Shown here piece after piece: positions 44,539 through 52,750 of a DNA stretch of 64,000 nucleotides. Within the stretch, counting starts at the first letter, position 1. Every line of letters starts with the position of its first letter. Location: positions 1 to 64,000 of the forward strand of contig NZ_QJGZ01000040.1 in assembly GCF_003254585.1 (NCBI RefSeq), read 5' to 3'. Under the pieces are notes generated by a model, which made no database searches, was not told where the DNA came from, and was given only the letters and a program-made list of their open reading frames with translations. This DNA comes from Flavobacterium sharifuzzamanii (GTDB lineage Bacteria > Bacteroidota > Bacteroidia > Flavobacteriales > Flavobacteriaceae). The position numbers and the translations under genes were made by a program.

Positions 44539-45411
44539 TTATTCAATGCGGTGTTTCCATCTTTTGTGCGTCCACAAATAAAATTCTGGAGCTTCTAGAA
44601 TCTGTTTTTCTACTTCTTTAAGATACATTTCAGTGATTTTAAAGTTTTCAAATTCTTTCGGATTATCAGCAAGAGGAATAAAAGTAGCCTCATAATAGCC
44701 TCTTCTAACTTTTTTAACCTCTACAAAAAGTACTGCCAAATCATATTTTTTGGCTAATGTTTCGGCACCCGTATGCACAGGAACTTCAACACCCATAAAT
44801 TTCATCGAATGAAAAATCCTTTCCATCTTTGGCGATTGATCGCTCGCTAAACCATAAAGGCTTAAAATGCCCTCACGCTGGTTTTTGGCCATTGTTGGAA
44901 TTGCTTTTCGGGTTTCAATCATCTCGGTGTTGTATTTTGAACGGATTTTTCGAATTAATCTGTCAAAATAAGGATTAGCCAGCCTTTTGTAAACTGCAAC
45001 TCCTTGAAAACCAAGTTTAGGATTAATGGTTAAAAGCCACTCATAACTTGCATAATGCGAAGCCACAAGAATCACGCTTTTTCCTCTTTTAGCATAATCA
45101 AGTACAAGATCAATGTTTGTTACATGAAATCTTCTTTCCATTTCTTCAGGAGACATGCTCATGGTTTTTACCATTTCTAGAAACAGGTCACACATATGTT
45201 TGTAGAATTTTTTTTCAATCACTTTTCTTTCCGCATCATTTAAATGAGGTAAAGTCAGCGCCAAGTTTTCACGCACTACTTTTTTACGATATCCGATTAC
45301 TCTGTAAATTAAAAAACAGACAAAATCTGAGAATAAGTAAAATACCGGAAAAGGAAGTATAGAGATAAGCCAAAGCAAAGGGTAGGCTAAAATATAAACA
45401 AGAAACTGCAT
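44539..45411 (-). CDS. Lipid A biosynthesis acyltransferase-like protein (LpxL/HtrB family)
   Basis: From ATG 45411 (MQFLVYILAYPLLWLISILP) the protein has 290 residues; a TTG at 45429 is the other possible start. A single N-terminal membrane anchor (about 5-35) is followed by VVRENLALTLPHLNDAERK. Next comes the HX4E acyltransferase motif in VILVASHYASYEWLLT, then LYGLASDQSP and GAETLAKKYDLAVLFVEV, typical of LpxL-type enzymes. The gene ends EFYLWTHKRWKHR. It should add a secondary acyl chain to lipid A at the inner membrane. Confidence 0.92.
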   Translation of the reverse strand: MQFLVYILAYPLLWLISILPFPVFYLFSDFVCFLIYRVIGYRKKVVRENLALTLPHLNDAERKVIEKKFYKHMCDLFLEMVKTMSMSPEEMERRFHVTNIDLVLDYAKRGKSVILVASHYASYEWLLTINPKLGFQGVAVYKRLANPYFDRLIRKIRSKYNTEMIETRKAIPTMAKNQREGILSLYGLASDQSPKMERIFHSMKFMGVEVPVHTGAETLAKKYDLAVLFVEVKKVRRGYYEATFIPLADNPKEFENFKITEMYLKEVEKQILEAPEFYLWTHKRWKHRIE

Positions 45412-45531
45412 GTAAATTTTTTTTGACAAAGATAAATTAAAAATGATTAGCGACTGCTATTTTGCATTCTTGCTAACTTATCTTTAAGAATGATTATATT
45501 TACAATTCTGAATTCACAATACTTATTACTT

Positions 45532-46170
45532 ATGAATATTATTTTAATAGCGATTATCGTTGCGAACGTTGTTATTAGTTACAAAGGCTTTAATGATCTT
45601 TATTTTTTTAGAAAATACGAATTTCACGTAGGGAGCATTCGTTCTGGAGAGCAAATTAGAATGCTTTCTTCTGGTTTTCTGCACGTAGATATGATGCATT
45701 TGATTTTTAATATGCTGACTTTGTATTTTTTTGCTCCTGTAGTTTTAGGCTGGCTTGGTAATTTTTCTTTTCTTCTGGTTTATTTTGGAAGTTTAATTTT
45801 CGGAAGTCTTCTTACCATGTTATTTCATAAGAATGATTATAGTTATAGAGCCGTTGGTGCGTCTGGAGCTGTAACCGGAGTTTTGTACTCGGCAATATTA
45901 CTTCAACCTGACATGATGCTTGGAATATTTTTTGTCATTCCGATGCCGGCTTATATTTTCGGAATTTTATATTTATTATATTCGATTTACGGAATGAAAG
46001 CCAAAAATGATAATATAGGGCATACAGCACACTTTGGAGGTGCTATAGGTGGGTATTTGATTACTTTAATCAAAATGCCTTCTTTATTTACAGACCATAC
46101 AATGATGGTTATTCTGCTTGCGATTCCGATTTTGATACTTTTTGGAATGGCAAAATTGGGAAAACTCTAA
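45532..46170 (+). CDS. Rhomboid-family intramembrane serine protease
   Basis: From ATG 45532 (MNIILIAIIVANVVISYKGF) the protein has 212 residues and six membrane helices; an upstream ATG at 45490 would add 14 weakly hydrophobic residues. The family features are HVDMMHLIFNMLTLYFFAP (His and Asn of helix 2), the catalytic serine in AVGASGAVTGVLYS, and the catalytic histidine in IGHTAHFGGAIGGYL. It cleaves membrane proteins within the bilayer; the substrate is unknown. Confidence 0.92.
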   Translation: MNIILIAIIVANVVISYKGFNDLYFFRKYEFHVGSIRSGEQIRMLSSGFLHVDMMHLIFNMLTLYFFAPVVLGWLGNFSFLLVYFGSLIFGSLLTMLFHKNDYSYRAVGASGAVTGVLYSAILLQPDMMLGIFFVIPMPAYIFGILYLLYSIYGMKAKNDNIGHTAHFGGAIGGYLITLIKMPSLFTDHTMMVILLAIPILILFGMAKLGKL

Positions 46171-46221
46171 GCTTGGCACAACTTTTGGAATGCTCTTGTC
46201 AAACATTAAAATTTAACAAAA

Positions 46222-46914
46222 ATGAAAAAACTAGTATTATTTTTAACAATCATGTTTATGACTATGTCTTACGGCCAAGAAATCAAACAAATACCTCTAA
46301 TTAATGTTAATGGAGAAGGAAAAGTAAAAGTAGCACCTGATCAGGTTTGTATTTCAGCTTCGGTTGAAACAAAAGGGAATAATGCTAAGGACGTTAAAAA
46401 ACAAAATGACGAAAAGATGGATGCTGTTTTAAAATTCATCAAAAAAATGAATATCCCAACAGCAGATTTCAAAACAAAACAAGTAGCTCTTAATCCGCAG
46501 TACGATTATGAGAAAAAGAAAACTTCTTACAATGCTACACAAACTGTAGAAATCGTAGTAAAAGATTTGGCTAAGTATGATGAGTTAATGGAAGGTCTGG
46601 TTCAACAAGGAATAAACAGAATTGACAGAGTTTCTTTTGAATCATCTAAACTAGCGCAATACGAATCTGAAGCTAGAAAATTAGCGATGAAAGATGCTAA
46701 AGTAAAAGCTGAAGAGTACGTTTCTGTTTTAGGACAAAAAGTAGGTAAAGCGTTTACAATCTCTGACAACTCTCAAATTTACCGTCCACAGCCAATGTAC
46801 GCTGCTATGAGAATGAAAGAAGCAGACTCAATGGGAGGAGCTTCAAACGAAACTTTAGCAATTGGCGAAATCGAAATTACAGCAAATGTTAGTGTAAGTT
46901 TTGTGTTAGACTAA
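46222..46914 (+). CDS. SIMPL-domain (DUF541) exported protein
   Basis: The 230-residue product has a signal peptide (MKKLVLFLTIMFMTMSYGQ). A single SIMPL domain follows with INVNGEGKVKVAPDQVCIS, FKTKQVALNPQYDYEKKK and ESEARKLAMKDAKVKAEEY. The family is periplasmic and forms oligomers in related proteins; its function is unclear. A repeat-type terminator follows directly. Confidence 0.88.
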   Translation: MKKLVLFLTIMFMTMSYGQEIKQIPLINVNGEGKVKVAPDQVCISASVETKGNNAKDVKKQNDEKMDAVLKFIKKMNIPTADFKTKQVALNPQYDYEKKKTSYNATQTVEIVVKDLAKYDELMEGLVQQGINRIDRVSFESSKLAQYESEARKLAMKDAKVKAEEYVSVLGQKVGKAFTISDNSQIYRPQPMYAAMRMKEADSMGGASNETLAIGEIEITANVSVSFVLD

Positions 46915-46937
46915 ACATTTATAAAATACCAATATTG

Positions 46938-46977
46938 AAAAATCCAAATTCCAATTCAAACTGGGATTTGGATTTTT
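46938..46977 (+). terminator. Terminator-like hairpin, ATCCAAATTCC family
   Basis: AAAAATCCAAATTCC (46938-46952) pairs with GGGATTTGGATTTTT (46963-46977) with a single G-T pair, followed by a T run. The same wording occurs at 19439 and 48420. Confidence 0.75.
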
Positions 46978-47100
46978 TTGTTTTATGAAATAGCTTATTC
47001 TATCATTATTAAGACTTTTAAGGTGGCATTTGATGGTTTTTTCATTATAATTTTATTGAATTGTTTTTCTGCAAACGAACTCTTAAATCAAAATTCTAAT

Positions 47101-48273
47101 ATGAAAAAATCAATTTTATTATTCCTTTTTATTGTAATGCTTTTTTCCTGTCAGCATAGAACTGAAATAATAAAGAAAAGATCTGAAATTGCAAAAGATA
47201 CTGTTCTAAGGAAAGAACTTAAAGTAGGTACAATTGCAGATAAATATTTAGATACTACTAAAACAAAAAAAGATAAACCTGAAAAAATAGTTAGCGATGA
47301 GGGTGAAGTAATTTTGTTGCCAAATAATCGTTATGCAGTGGTTATTTTAGATTATTATGAGAATGAAAAAGAGGAAGATCCTGAAAAGAAGTGGGTTGTT
47401 TTTCCTGTTAAAGTCAAAGTCTACGATCGAAAGACAAAGAAACAATTACCAGAAATAAAATTTGACGGTTATTTTGGAGAAGAACATGATGATAATTTTG
47501 ATGGTACTATTAATTATGGAGATTTTAATTTTGATGGAAAAATGGACGTCGCAATTCGGACAGGCACACCATACTATCGATATTTCTATAAATGGAATTT
47601 TTATTTAGCTACTTCTAAAGGGTATAAGTTTAGCAAATCTTTTTCTAAAATAATGGATGATGCAATTGCATATTTGAAGCTAGATGCCAAGAATAAAAGG
47701 ATATTTGCATATAGAGAAGCTGATTATTATAACTGTGCAGAGTATAAAATTAAAAATAACAAAGCTGAATTGATAAAAGTAACTAGCACTTCTCATAATC
47801 CTTCGCCTTTTACTGGACATTCAGAAAGCATTTGGAATGGCAAAGAAATGGTTATGACTAAAAATTATAAAACACTATACAATGATTTAAAGGAAGTCGA
47901 AAAAAAAAGCATTTTGTCTTTTGATGTTAATCATAAAATAAAGAAAATCCTCCTTTTTATTGATAATAGTATAAGCGAAACTCTGTGTTATGCAGAAGTT
48001 AAAAATGATAGTATTGTAGATTTCGGTGCTTCGGGTATTAAGGTTTATTATAGTACAAAAGAAAATACATTAGCTTTTACAGTCGAAAATAAGCAATTTA
48101 AAATATATCAAAGTGTAAACAAAATAGATGTTGAGATGACTGAAAATGGTAAAACAACTAAATTAAGTGGAGATATTAAAAGTAAAAAAGGAAGTTTATC
48201 AAATCTAAATAGTAAAAAATGGGAAAATGAATCTTGGTATAGGTATTATGTAGTAATCGAAAATAAAAAATAG
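47101..48273 (+). CDS. Lipoprotein with calcium-binding-type Asp/Asn-Gly repeats
   Basis: From ATG 47101 the protein has 390 residues and a lipoprotein signal MKKSILLFLFIVMLFSC with the lipid-modified Cys at 17; an earlier frame start at 46978 lies in repeat sequence. Near residues 130-150 are DNFDGTINYGDFNFDGKMD, two DxxxDG-like loops resembling VCBS/FG-GAP or dockerin-type calcium sites. The rest is beta-rich and not recognised. It is probably attached to the outer membrane. Function unknown. Confidence 0.75.
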   Translation: MKKSILLFLFIVMLFSCQHRTEIIKKRSEIAKDTVLRKELKVGTIADKYLDTTKTKKDKPEKIVSDEGEVILLPNNRYAVVILDYYENEKEEDPEKKWVVFPVKVKVYDRKTKKQLPEIKFDGYFGEEHDDNFDGTINYGDFNFDGKMDVAIRTGTPYYRYFYKWNFYLATSKGYKFSKSFSKIMDDAIAYLKLDAKNKRIFAYREADYYNCAEYKIKNNKAELIKVTSTSHNPSPFTGHSESIWNGKEMVMTKNYKTLYNDLKEVEKKSILSFDVNHKIKKILLFIDNSISETLCYAEVKNDSIVDFGASGIKVYYSTKENTLAFTVENKQFKIYQSVNKIDVEMTENGKTTKLSGDIKSKKGSLSNLNSKKWENESWYRYYVVIENKK

Positions 48274-48419
48274 GATTTGTTTCTGGTTTTATCAAAAAAG
48301 CGGAGATAAAAAAGATAGTATGGTCGATTTTTTGTTATGCAGATGATCTTGATTGTAATAAAAAAGTATTGATTGTTTTTAGTTTTTTTGAAATGTAGAT
48401 TGATAAATTTATCAAATTT

Positions 48420-48446
48420 CAAATTCCAATTCAAACTTGGAATTTG
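48420..48446. terminator. Hairpin of the AATTCCAA family between convergent genes
   Basis: CAAATTCCAA (48420-48429) pairs with TTGGAATTTG (48437-48446). It separates the lipoprotein and histidine kinase genes. Confidence 0.6.
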
Positions 48447-48464
48447 GAGTTTCAATATTGGGAT

Positions 48465-49835
48465 TTAAACAACCTTTAGCGGAAGCGTAAATCTAAACGT
48501 ACTTCCCTTTCCTTGTTCGCTTTCTACTGAGATTTCTCCTTCATGAATATTTACAAACTCTTTGCAAAGCAATAATCCAAGTCCGCTTCCGAGTTCGTTT
48601 TCTGTGCCTTTCTGTAGCACTTTTCCGTTAATTTTAAATAACTTTTCTTTGATGTAATCAGGAACTCCGATTCCGTTATCTGTAATAGAGATTTCTGCTT
48701 TCTGATTTGTCTTGGTCAGTTTTAGCTTTATTTCTCCATTCTTGTCTGTAAATTTAATGGCATTGCTCAGCAGATTACGCAAAATGGTGCTAATCATATT
48801 TTTGTCTACTTCTGCTTCAACCAGAAAAGCCGATTCAAAAGTGATGTTTATATTTTTATTTAAAGCTGCATTTCTGCTTAGCTCGATATTCTCTTCAATT
48901 AAAGCATTTAGCAGTATATTTTTAGGATGAAAAGTAATCATTCCGGTTTGGACCTTAGACCATTCTAAAAGATTTTCAAGAAGTTTGTAGATGTTTTTAT
49001 TTGAGTCATGAAGCAATTCTGATATTTCTTTAATTTCTTCACGGCTGTACTGTTCTATATTTTCCAGCAAAATTTCAGAAAGAGAAACCGATGATCCTAA
49101 AGGGCCTCTTAAATCATGAGAAATAATAGAGAAAAACTGATTTTTGTCATTCAAAAGCTTTTTGATTTTATTATCCTGCCTTTCTTTAACTAAAAGCAAA
49201 AAACCTACAATTCCAATTAAGGTCAGAAGGAAGAGGCAAATGCTGTAAAAGCTATCAAAAGTATCGTTAGAAATAATAAGTTCTTGAGGATGTAAATATC
49301 TGTGAACTATTCGTATTGCAATTAGAATTTCAAATCCTGAATAACACAAAACATAAAAAGTCTTGAAAAAGCTTTTTTCCTTTTCTATAAAATAAATAAT
49401 GGTAGGCAATAAATAGATGGCGAAAACACCAATGCCGCCAATGATAACACGAGTATTCATTGAAGCATAAAAAAGTGTTGAAATATTAAAAAGCAATATT
49501 GCTATTGCTGTAATGGCTATCTGAATTTGAAACTGTCTTTTTGCATGAGCTTTAATAAGCGATAACATGGCAAGGGTTTCAAAGCAGCAGGCACCAAAAA
49601 TCATGGAATTAGCAATATTAATAGAAGCAAAGTCTGGAATAATATTTCGTAAGAGAGCCAATATCCAAGCAAGAGTCAGTATTAATTTACCTAATCCAAA
49701 CCATTTTAATATTTTTTTGTTATCACTATTGGCATAAGAAAACGAAAAACTAAAAATGAGGAGGCAGGTAAAAAAATTACCCCAGAAATAAAGCAGAAAA
49801 ATGGTTTTTGGATCTACTGGTAAAAGCTCAAACAT
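48465..49835 (-). CDS. Orphan sensor histidine kinase with seven-helix N-terminal membrane domain
   Basis: The 456-residue protein has about seven hydrophobic segments up to residue 215, with almost no periplasmic loop, so the signal is probably sensed in or at the membrane. The kinase part has the H-box FFSIISHDLRGPLGSSVSL, the N-box ILRNLLSNAIKFTDKNG, the G1 box ITDNGIGVPDY and the G2 box GSGLGLLLCKEFVNIHEG. No response regulator gene is adjacent. Confidence 0.9.
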   Translation of the reverse strand: MFELLPVDPKTIFLLYFWGNFFTCLLIFSFSFSYANSDNKKILKWFGLGKLILTLAWILALLRNIIPDFASINIANSMIFGACCFETLAMLSLIKAHAKRQFQIQIAITAIAILLFNISTLFYASMNTRVIIGGIGVFAIYLLPTIIYFIEKEKSFFKTFYVLCYSGFEILIAIRIVHRYLHPQELIISNDTFDSFYSICLFLLTLIGIVGFLLLVKERQDNKIKKLLNDKNQFFSIISHDLRGPLGSSVSLSEILLENIEQYSREEIKEISELLHDSNKNIYKLLENLLEWSKVQTGMITFHPKNILLNALIEENIELSRNAALNKNINITFESAFLVEAEVDKNMISTILRNLLSNAIKFTDKNGEIKLKLTKTNQKAEISITDNGIGVPDYIKEKLFKINGKVLQKGTENELGSGLGLLLCKEFVNIHEGEISVESEQGKGSTFRFTLPLKVV

Positions 49836-49868
49836 TAATAGGATTTTGATTTTTGGAAATCGATTTTA

Positions 49869-49876
49869 CAAATATA
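49869..49876 (-). promoter_or_regulatory. Putative promoter box of the orphan kinase gene
   Basis: On the minus strand the box reads TATATTTG, a match to TAnnTTTG, about 34 bases before the start codon at 49835. A TTG partner is only found 25 bp away. Confidence 0.4.
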
Positions 49877-50050
49877 CAAATAAACTAAACATTTAGACCT
49901 TCAACGGCTGTTCTAGCGCTATGTTCCTGTATATTTAACAATTAGTTTTCTTTAGAATTGTTGCTGTTTTTTTAAATTTACATAAAGTTAAATTATTCAA
50001 AAAAGGGAATAATTAAAAGAAAGAATTAAATTACATATTGAATGATTTCT

Positions 50051-50058
50051 TAGATTTG
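50051..50058 (+). promoter_or_regulatory. Putative promoter box of the YheT-like gene
   Basis: TAGATTTG matches TAnnTTTG, 26 bases before the ATG at 50085. No TTG at suitable distance. Confidence 0.4.
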
Positions 50059-50084
50059 TAAAAAGTACCACAAAACTCTTTGTT

Positions 50085-51062
50085 ATGCCATTAATTGAAC
50101 ATTCAGAATATGATTCTCCTTCGATTATTCATCGCAATAGGCATATTTCTACCATTTATGCCGCCTTGATTAAAAAGTTTGAAGTGCCTGAATACACAAG
50201 AGAAAAGCATGAATTGAATGACGGAGATTTTATCAATATCGATTACATTTTAAATGACTCAAAAAAAGCAGTTATTTTATGTCACGGATTAGAAGGCGAC
50301 TCACGCAGAACGTATAATAACAGTTGTGCGGCCTATTTTCTGCAGAAAGATTTCTCAGTTTTTGCTTGGAACAATCGTACTTGCGGTGGAGAGATGAATC
50401 GTCTTCCGAGATTGTATCATCACGGAGCGGTTGATGATCTTGATGAAGTGGTGCGTTTTGCATTGAGAAAAGGAATAGAAGATATTTATTTGATAGGATA
50501 TTCGATGGGTGGGGTTCAGCTTCTTAATTATTTGGGCTGGACAAAAATCGATCAACGCATAAAAGCAGCGGTTTCAATTTCGGTGCCAACGCATATTGCT
50601 ACAAGTGCAGAAGTGCTTAAACAAGGTTTTAATAGAGTGTATTTAAAGAATTTCACAATAGATATTAAAAAGAAACTGAAATACAAAGCAGCTCAATTTC
50701 CTGATTTTATCAACCGTGATCAAATCGATAATATTTCTACTTTTGACGAAGTCGATCAGTATTTTACGGCACCGCTTCATGGTTTTGCGAGTCGTGACGA
50801 TTATTACGAACGCGTTTCTCCAGAGTTTTCACTTAAAAACATTACAACTCCAGTTTTAATTATTAATTCTCTAGATGATCCATTTTTGGGAGAAAGATGT
50901 TACCCAAGAACGATTGCCAAAGACAGTGCATATGTATATTTAGAAACGCCTAAGTATGGCGGTCACTGCGCTTTTCCGCTTCGTGATTCTGAATATTCTT
51001 ATGCTGAGAAAAGAGCTTTTAAGTTTTTTGAATCTTTCAAATCGAACAATACTTTCTTTTAG
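50085..51062 (+). CDS. YheT-family alpha/beta hydrolase
   Basis: The 325-residue protein has the oxyanion strand KKAVILCHGLEGDSRRTYNNS near residue 62 and the YheT phrase NNRTCGGEMNRLPRLYHHGAVDDL. The nucleophile elbow is YLIGYSMGGVQLLNYLG (Ser near 142), the acid is in INSLDDPFLG and the histidine in YGGHCAFP. This is the EMBDH/YheT subgroup, thought to act on lipid or short-ester substrates. It stands alone and converges with the DUF2490 gene nine bases away. Confidence 0.9.
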   Translation: MPLIEHSEYDSPSIIHRNRHISTIYAALIKKFEVPEYTREKHELNDGDFINIDYILNDSKKAVILCHGLEGDSRRTYNNSCAAYFLQKDFSVFAWNNRTCGGEMNRLPRLYHHGAVDDLDEVVRFALRKGIEDIYLIGYSMGGVQLLNYLGWTKIDQRIKAAVSISVPTHIATSAEVLKQGFNRVYLKNFTIDIKKKLKYKAAQFPDFINRDQIDNISTFDEVDQYFTAPLHGFASRDDYYERVSPEFSLKNITTPVLIINSLDDPFLGERCYPRTIAKDSAYVYLETPKYGGHCAFPLRDSEYSYAEKRAFKFFESFKSNNTFF

Positions 51063-51071
51063 AGGATAAAT

Positions 51072-51839
51072 TTATTCATCGCCCGAATTCTCAATTTCAG
51101 AAGGCGCTTTTTTTCTAATGCTGGTACTCAGATAAAAAAACAAACGAATCGTATGATTCATGTCGTACTGATAACCGTTGTATTTTTGCTGATACACATT
51201 CATATAGCCAAAATCGTAACTCCACTTAGGATTGATATTTTTTTTGATTCCGATAAAAAAGCGGTTTTGATCAAAAGTATTGTAAACAACTTCTTCTCCA
51301 AAATGCAGTAAAATCTCATCTGAAAGCACCATTTGAGGCCACGATTTTTTATCAGAAATTCGGAAAGTAAAACTCATCAGATAACGAATTCTATTAGTAA
51401 AACGCCAATCGCCGCTAGGTTTATCGTTAACGATTTTTTCCTGCCAGCGCTGTTCATTTCGCAAACGCTGCAAAATGCTTACATTTCCAAATTTTGTGTT
51501 TAATTGTGCCTGCTGATAAATTCTGTTTTCATCTGAAAAAGTACTCCAATCAGGATTGGAAGGGGCAAGCCACATGTGTGCATATCCTAGATTAAGAGAA
51601 ATATTTGAATTTGGAATATAGCTAATTCCTCCTCTTATAAAATAAAAACTCGGGTCGGAAACAAAATCATTTCGTCTGATATGAAAGTCACCAATCATAC
51701 CCCAATGATCGGCAAATTTGGTGACAGTGTTTATAGATACCCAAGTCTGAAGCTGCTGGTTAATTTCTTTTTCCTGTCCTTGCCCAAATGCATTTATAGA
51801 AAGCAAGAAAATCAGGATTCCGATAAAATTGGTTTTCAT
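51072..51839 (-). CDS. DUF2490 outer-membrane-type protein
   Basis: From ATG 51839 (MKTNFIGILIFLLSINAFGQ) the protein has 255 residues with a signal peptide. It has regular amphipathic strands (NQQLQTWVSINTVTKFADHWGM, YLMSFTFRISDK, YDFGYMNVYQQKYNGYQYDMNHTIRLFFYLS), a small outer-membrane barrel pattern. DUF2490 proteins are common in Bacteroidota; function unknown. An ATG at 51848 is also in frame but leaves a poorer signal peptide. Confidence 0.82.
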   Translation of the reverse strand: MKTNFIGILIFLLSINAFGQGQEKEINQQLQTWVSINTVTKFADHWGMIGDFHIRRNDFVSDPSFYFIRGGISYIPNSNISLNLGYAHMWLAPSNPDWSTFSDENRIYQQAQLNTKFGNVSILQRLRNEQRWQEKIVNDKPSGDWRFTNRIRYLMSFTFRISDKKSWPQMVLSDEILLHFGEEVVYNTFDQNRFFIGIKKNINPKWSYDFGYMNVYQQKYNGYQYDMNHTIRLFFYLSTSIRKKAPSEIENSGDE

Positions 51840-52003
51840 AAAAAGCATGATAGAAATTAATAAAAAGTAAATTTCTTTTAAAATTGGTGATAAATAATCA
51901 ATTAATAGAGTAAAGGTATTCTTTTTTAACGAGAAATTATATCGTATATTTAAGTTTTAATTTGTTTTATATCAGGTTTTTATGTGTTTTAAATCAAGGA
52001 ATC

Positions 52004-52059
52004 AAATATGTTAAACAAAATTTTTAATCATTTGATTAAAAATTTTGTTTAACATATTT
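52004..52059. promoter_or_regulatory. Perfect palindrome with 27-bp arms: likely operator of the TetR regulator
   Basis: Arms 52004-52030 and 52033-52059 are exact complements around two T bases. Each half contains TGTTTAAC/GTTAAACA and a TAATCA/TGATTA pair at the centre. It covers the TTG element of the promoter at 52045-52077, as expected for repression. TetR-family operators are palindromic, though usually shorter. Confidence 0.65.
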
Positions 52060-52077
52060 ATAAAAAACTTAAATTTG
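52045..52077 (+). promoter_or_regulatory. Promoter of the TetR-exporter operon
   Basis: TTG at 52045-52047, a 22-bp spacer and TAAATTTG at 52070-52077 match TTG-N17-23-TAnnTTTG. Transcription would start near 52082, about 14 bases before the ATG at 52096. Confidence 0.6.
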
Positions 52078-52095
52078 CCTTTAAAAATATTAAAT

Positions 52096-52722
52096 ATGAG
52101 TGCTTCAGCATCTGAGAAAAAAGATTCTACTACAGAAGAAAAGATAAAAATAGCAGCCAAAACAGTTTTCTATAAAAAAGGCTTCTCAGCAACTCGAACT
52201 AGAGATATTGCAGAGGAAGCAGGTTTGAATCTTGCTTTACTTAATTATTATTTCAGAAGTAAGGCTAAACTCTTCGAAATTATAATGGCAGAAACTTTTT
52301 CTGGTTTTATAGGAAGTATGAAAGTGATTTTGGATGATGAAAAAACTTCTTTGGAACAAAAAGTAATAACTATTGCCGAGCGATACATTGATTTTATCAC
52401 TGTAGAACCAGAAATTCCAACTTTTATTTTAACTGAAATCCGTAATAATCCAGAAGAACTTTTAAAAAGACTGCCGGTTAAAGAAATCGTAAATGATTCT
52501 GTTTTTATTAAGCAATTTCAAGAAGCTGTTCAGAATAAAGAAATAACGGAGCCTAATCCGTTGCATTTTTTGATGAATCTGTTGGGATTGGTCGTTTTTC
52601 CATTTATAGTCAAACCCATTATTATGGGAAGCAGAAATCTAGAAACAGAACAGTTTCATGCGCTAATGCAAGAGCGCAAAAAAAAGATTCCGATCTGGAT
52701 TAATATGATGTTTAAAGCCTAA
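52096..52722 (+). CDS. TetR/AcrR-family transcriptional regulator
   Basis: From ATG 52096 (MSASASEKKDSTTEEKIKI) the protein has 208 residues; an earlier frame start at 52045 lies inside the operator palindrome. The helix-turn-helix is GFSATRTRDIAEEAGLNLALLNYYFRSKAKLFEII, followed by an all-helical ligand domain. It is the first gene of the exporter operon (28 bp before the TolC gene), the same position a TetR regulator takes for YbhGFSR-type exporters. It most likely represses its own operon and is released by a small toxic compound. Confidence 0.93.
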   Translation: MSASASEKKDSTTEEKIKIAAKTVFYKKGFSATRTRDIAEEAGLNLALLNYYFRSKAKLFEIIMAETFSGFIGSMKVILDDEKTSLEQKVITIAERYIDFITVEPEIPTFILTEIRNNPEELLKRLPVKEIVNDSVFIKQFQEAVQNKEITEPNPLHFLMNLLGLVVFPFIVKPIIMGSRNLETEQFHALMQERKKKIPIWINMMFKA

Positions 52723-52750
52723 TACTAACTAGAAGTTAATTTATACTGTA

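Noticed and set aside
46978-47100. N-terminal extension of the lipoprotein frame
   Set aside because: It overlaps the terminator hairpin of the previous gene, and a perfect lipoprotein signal begins at 47101.
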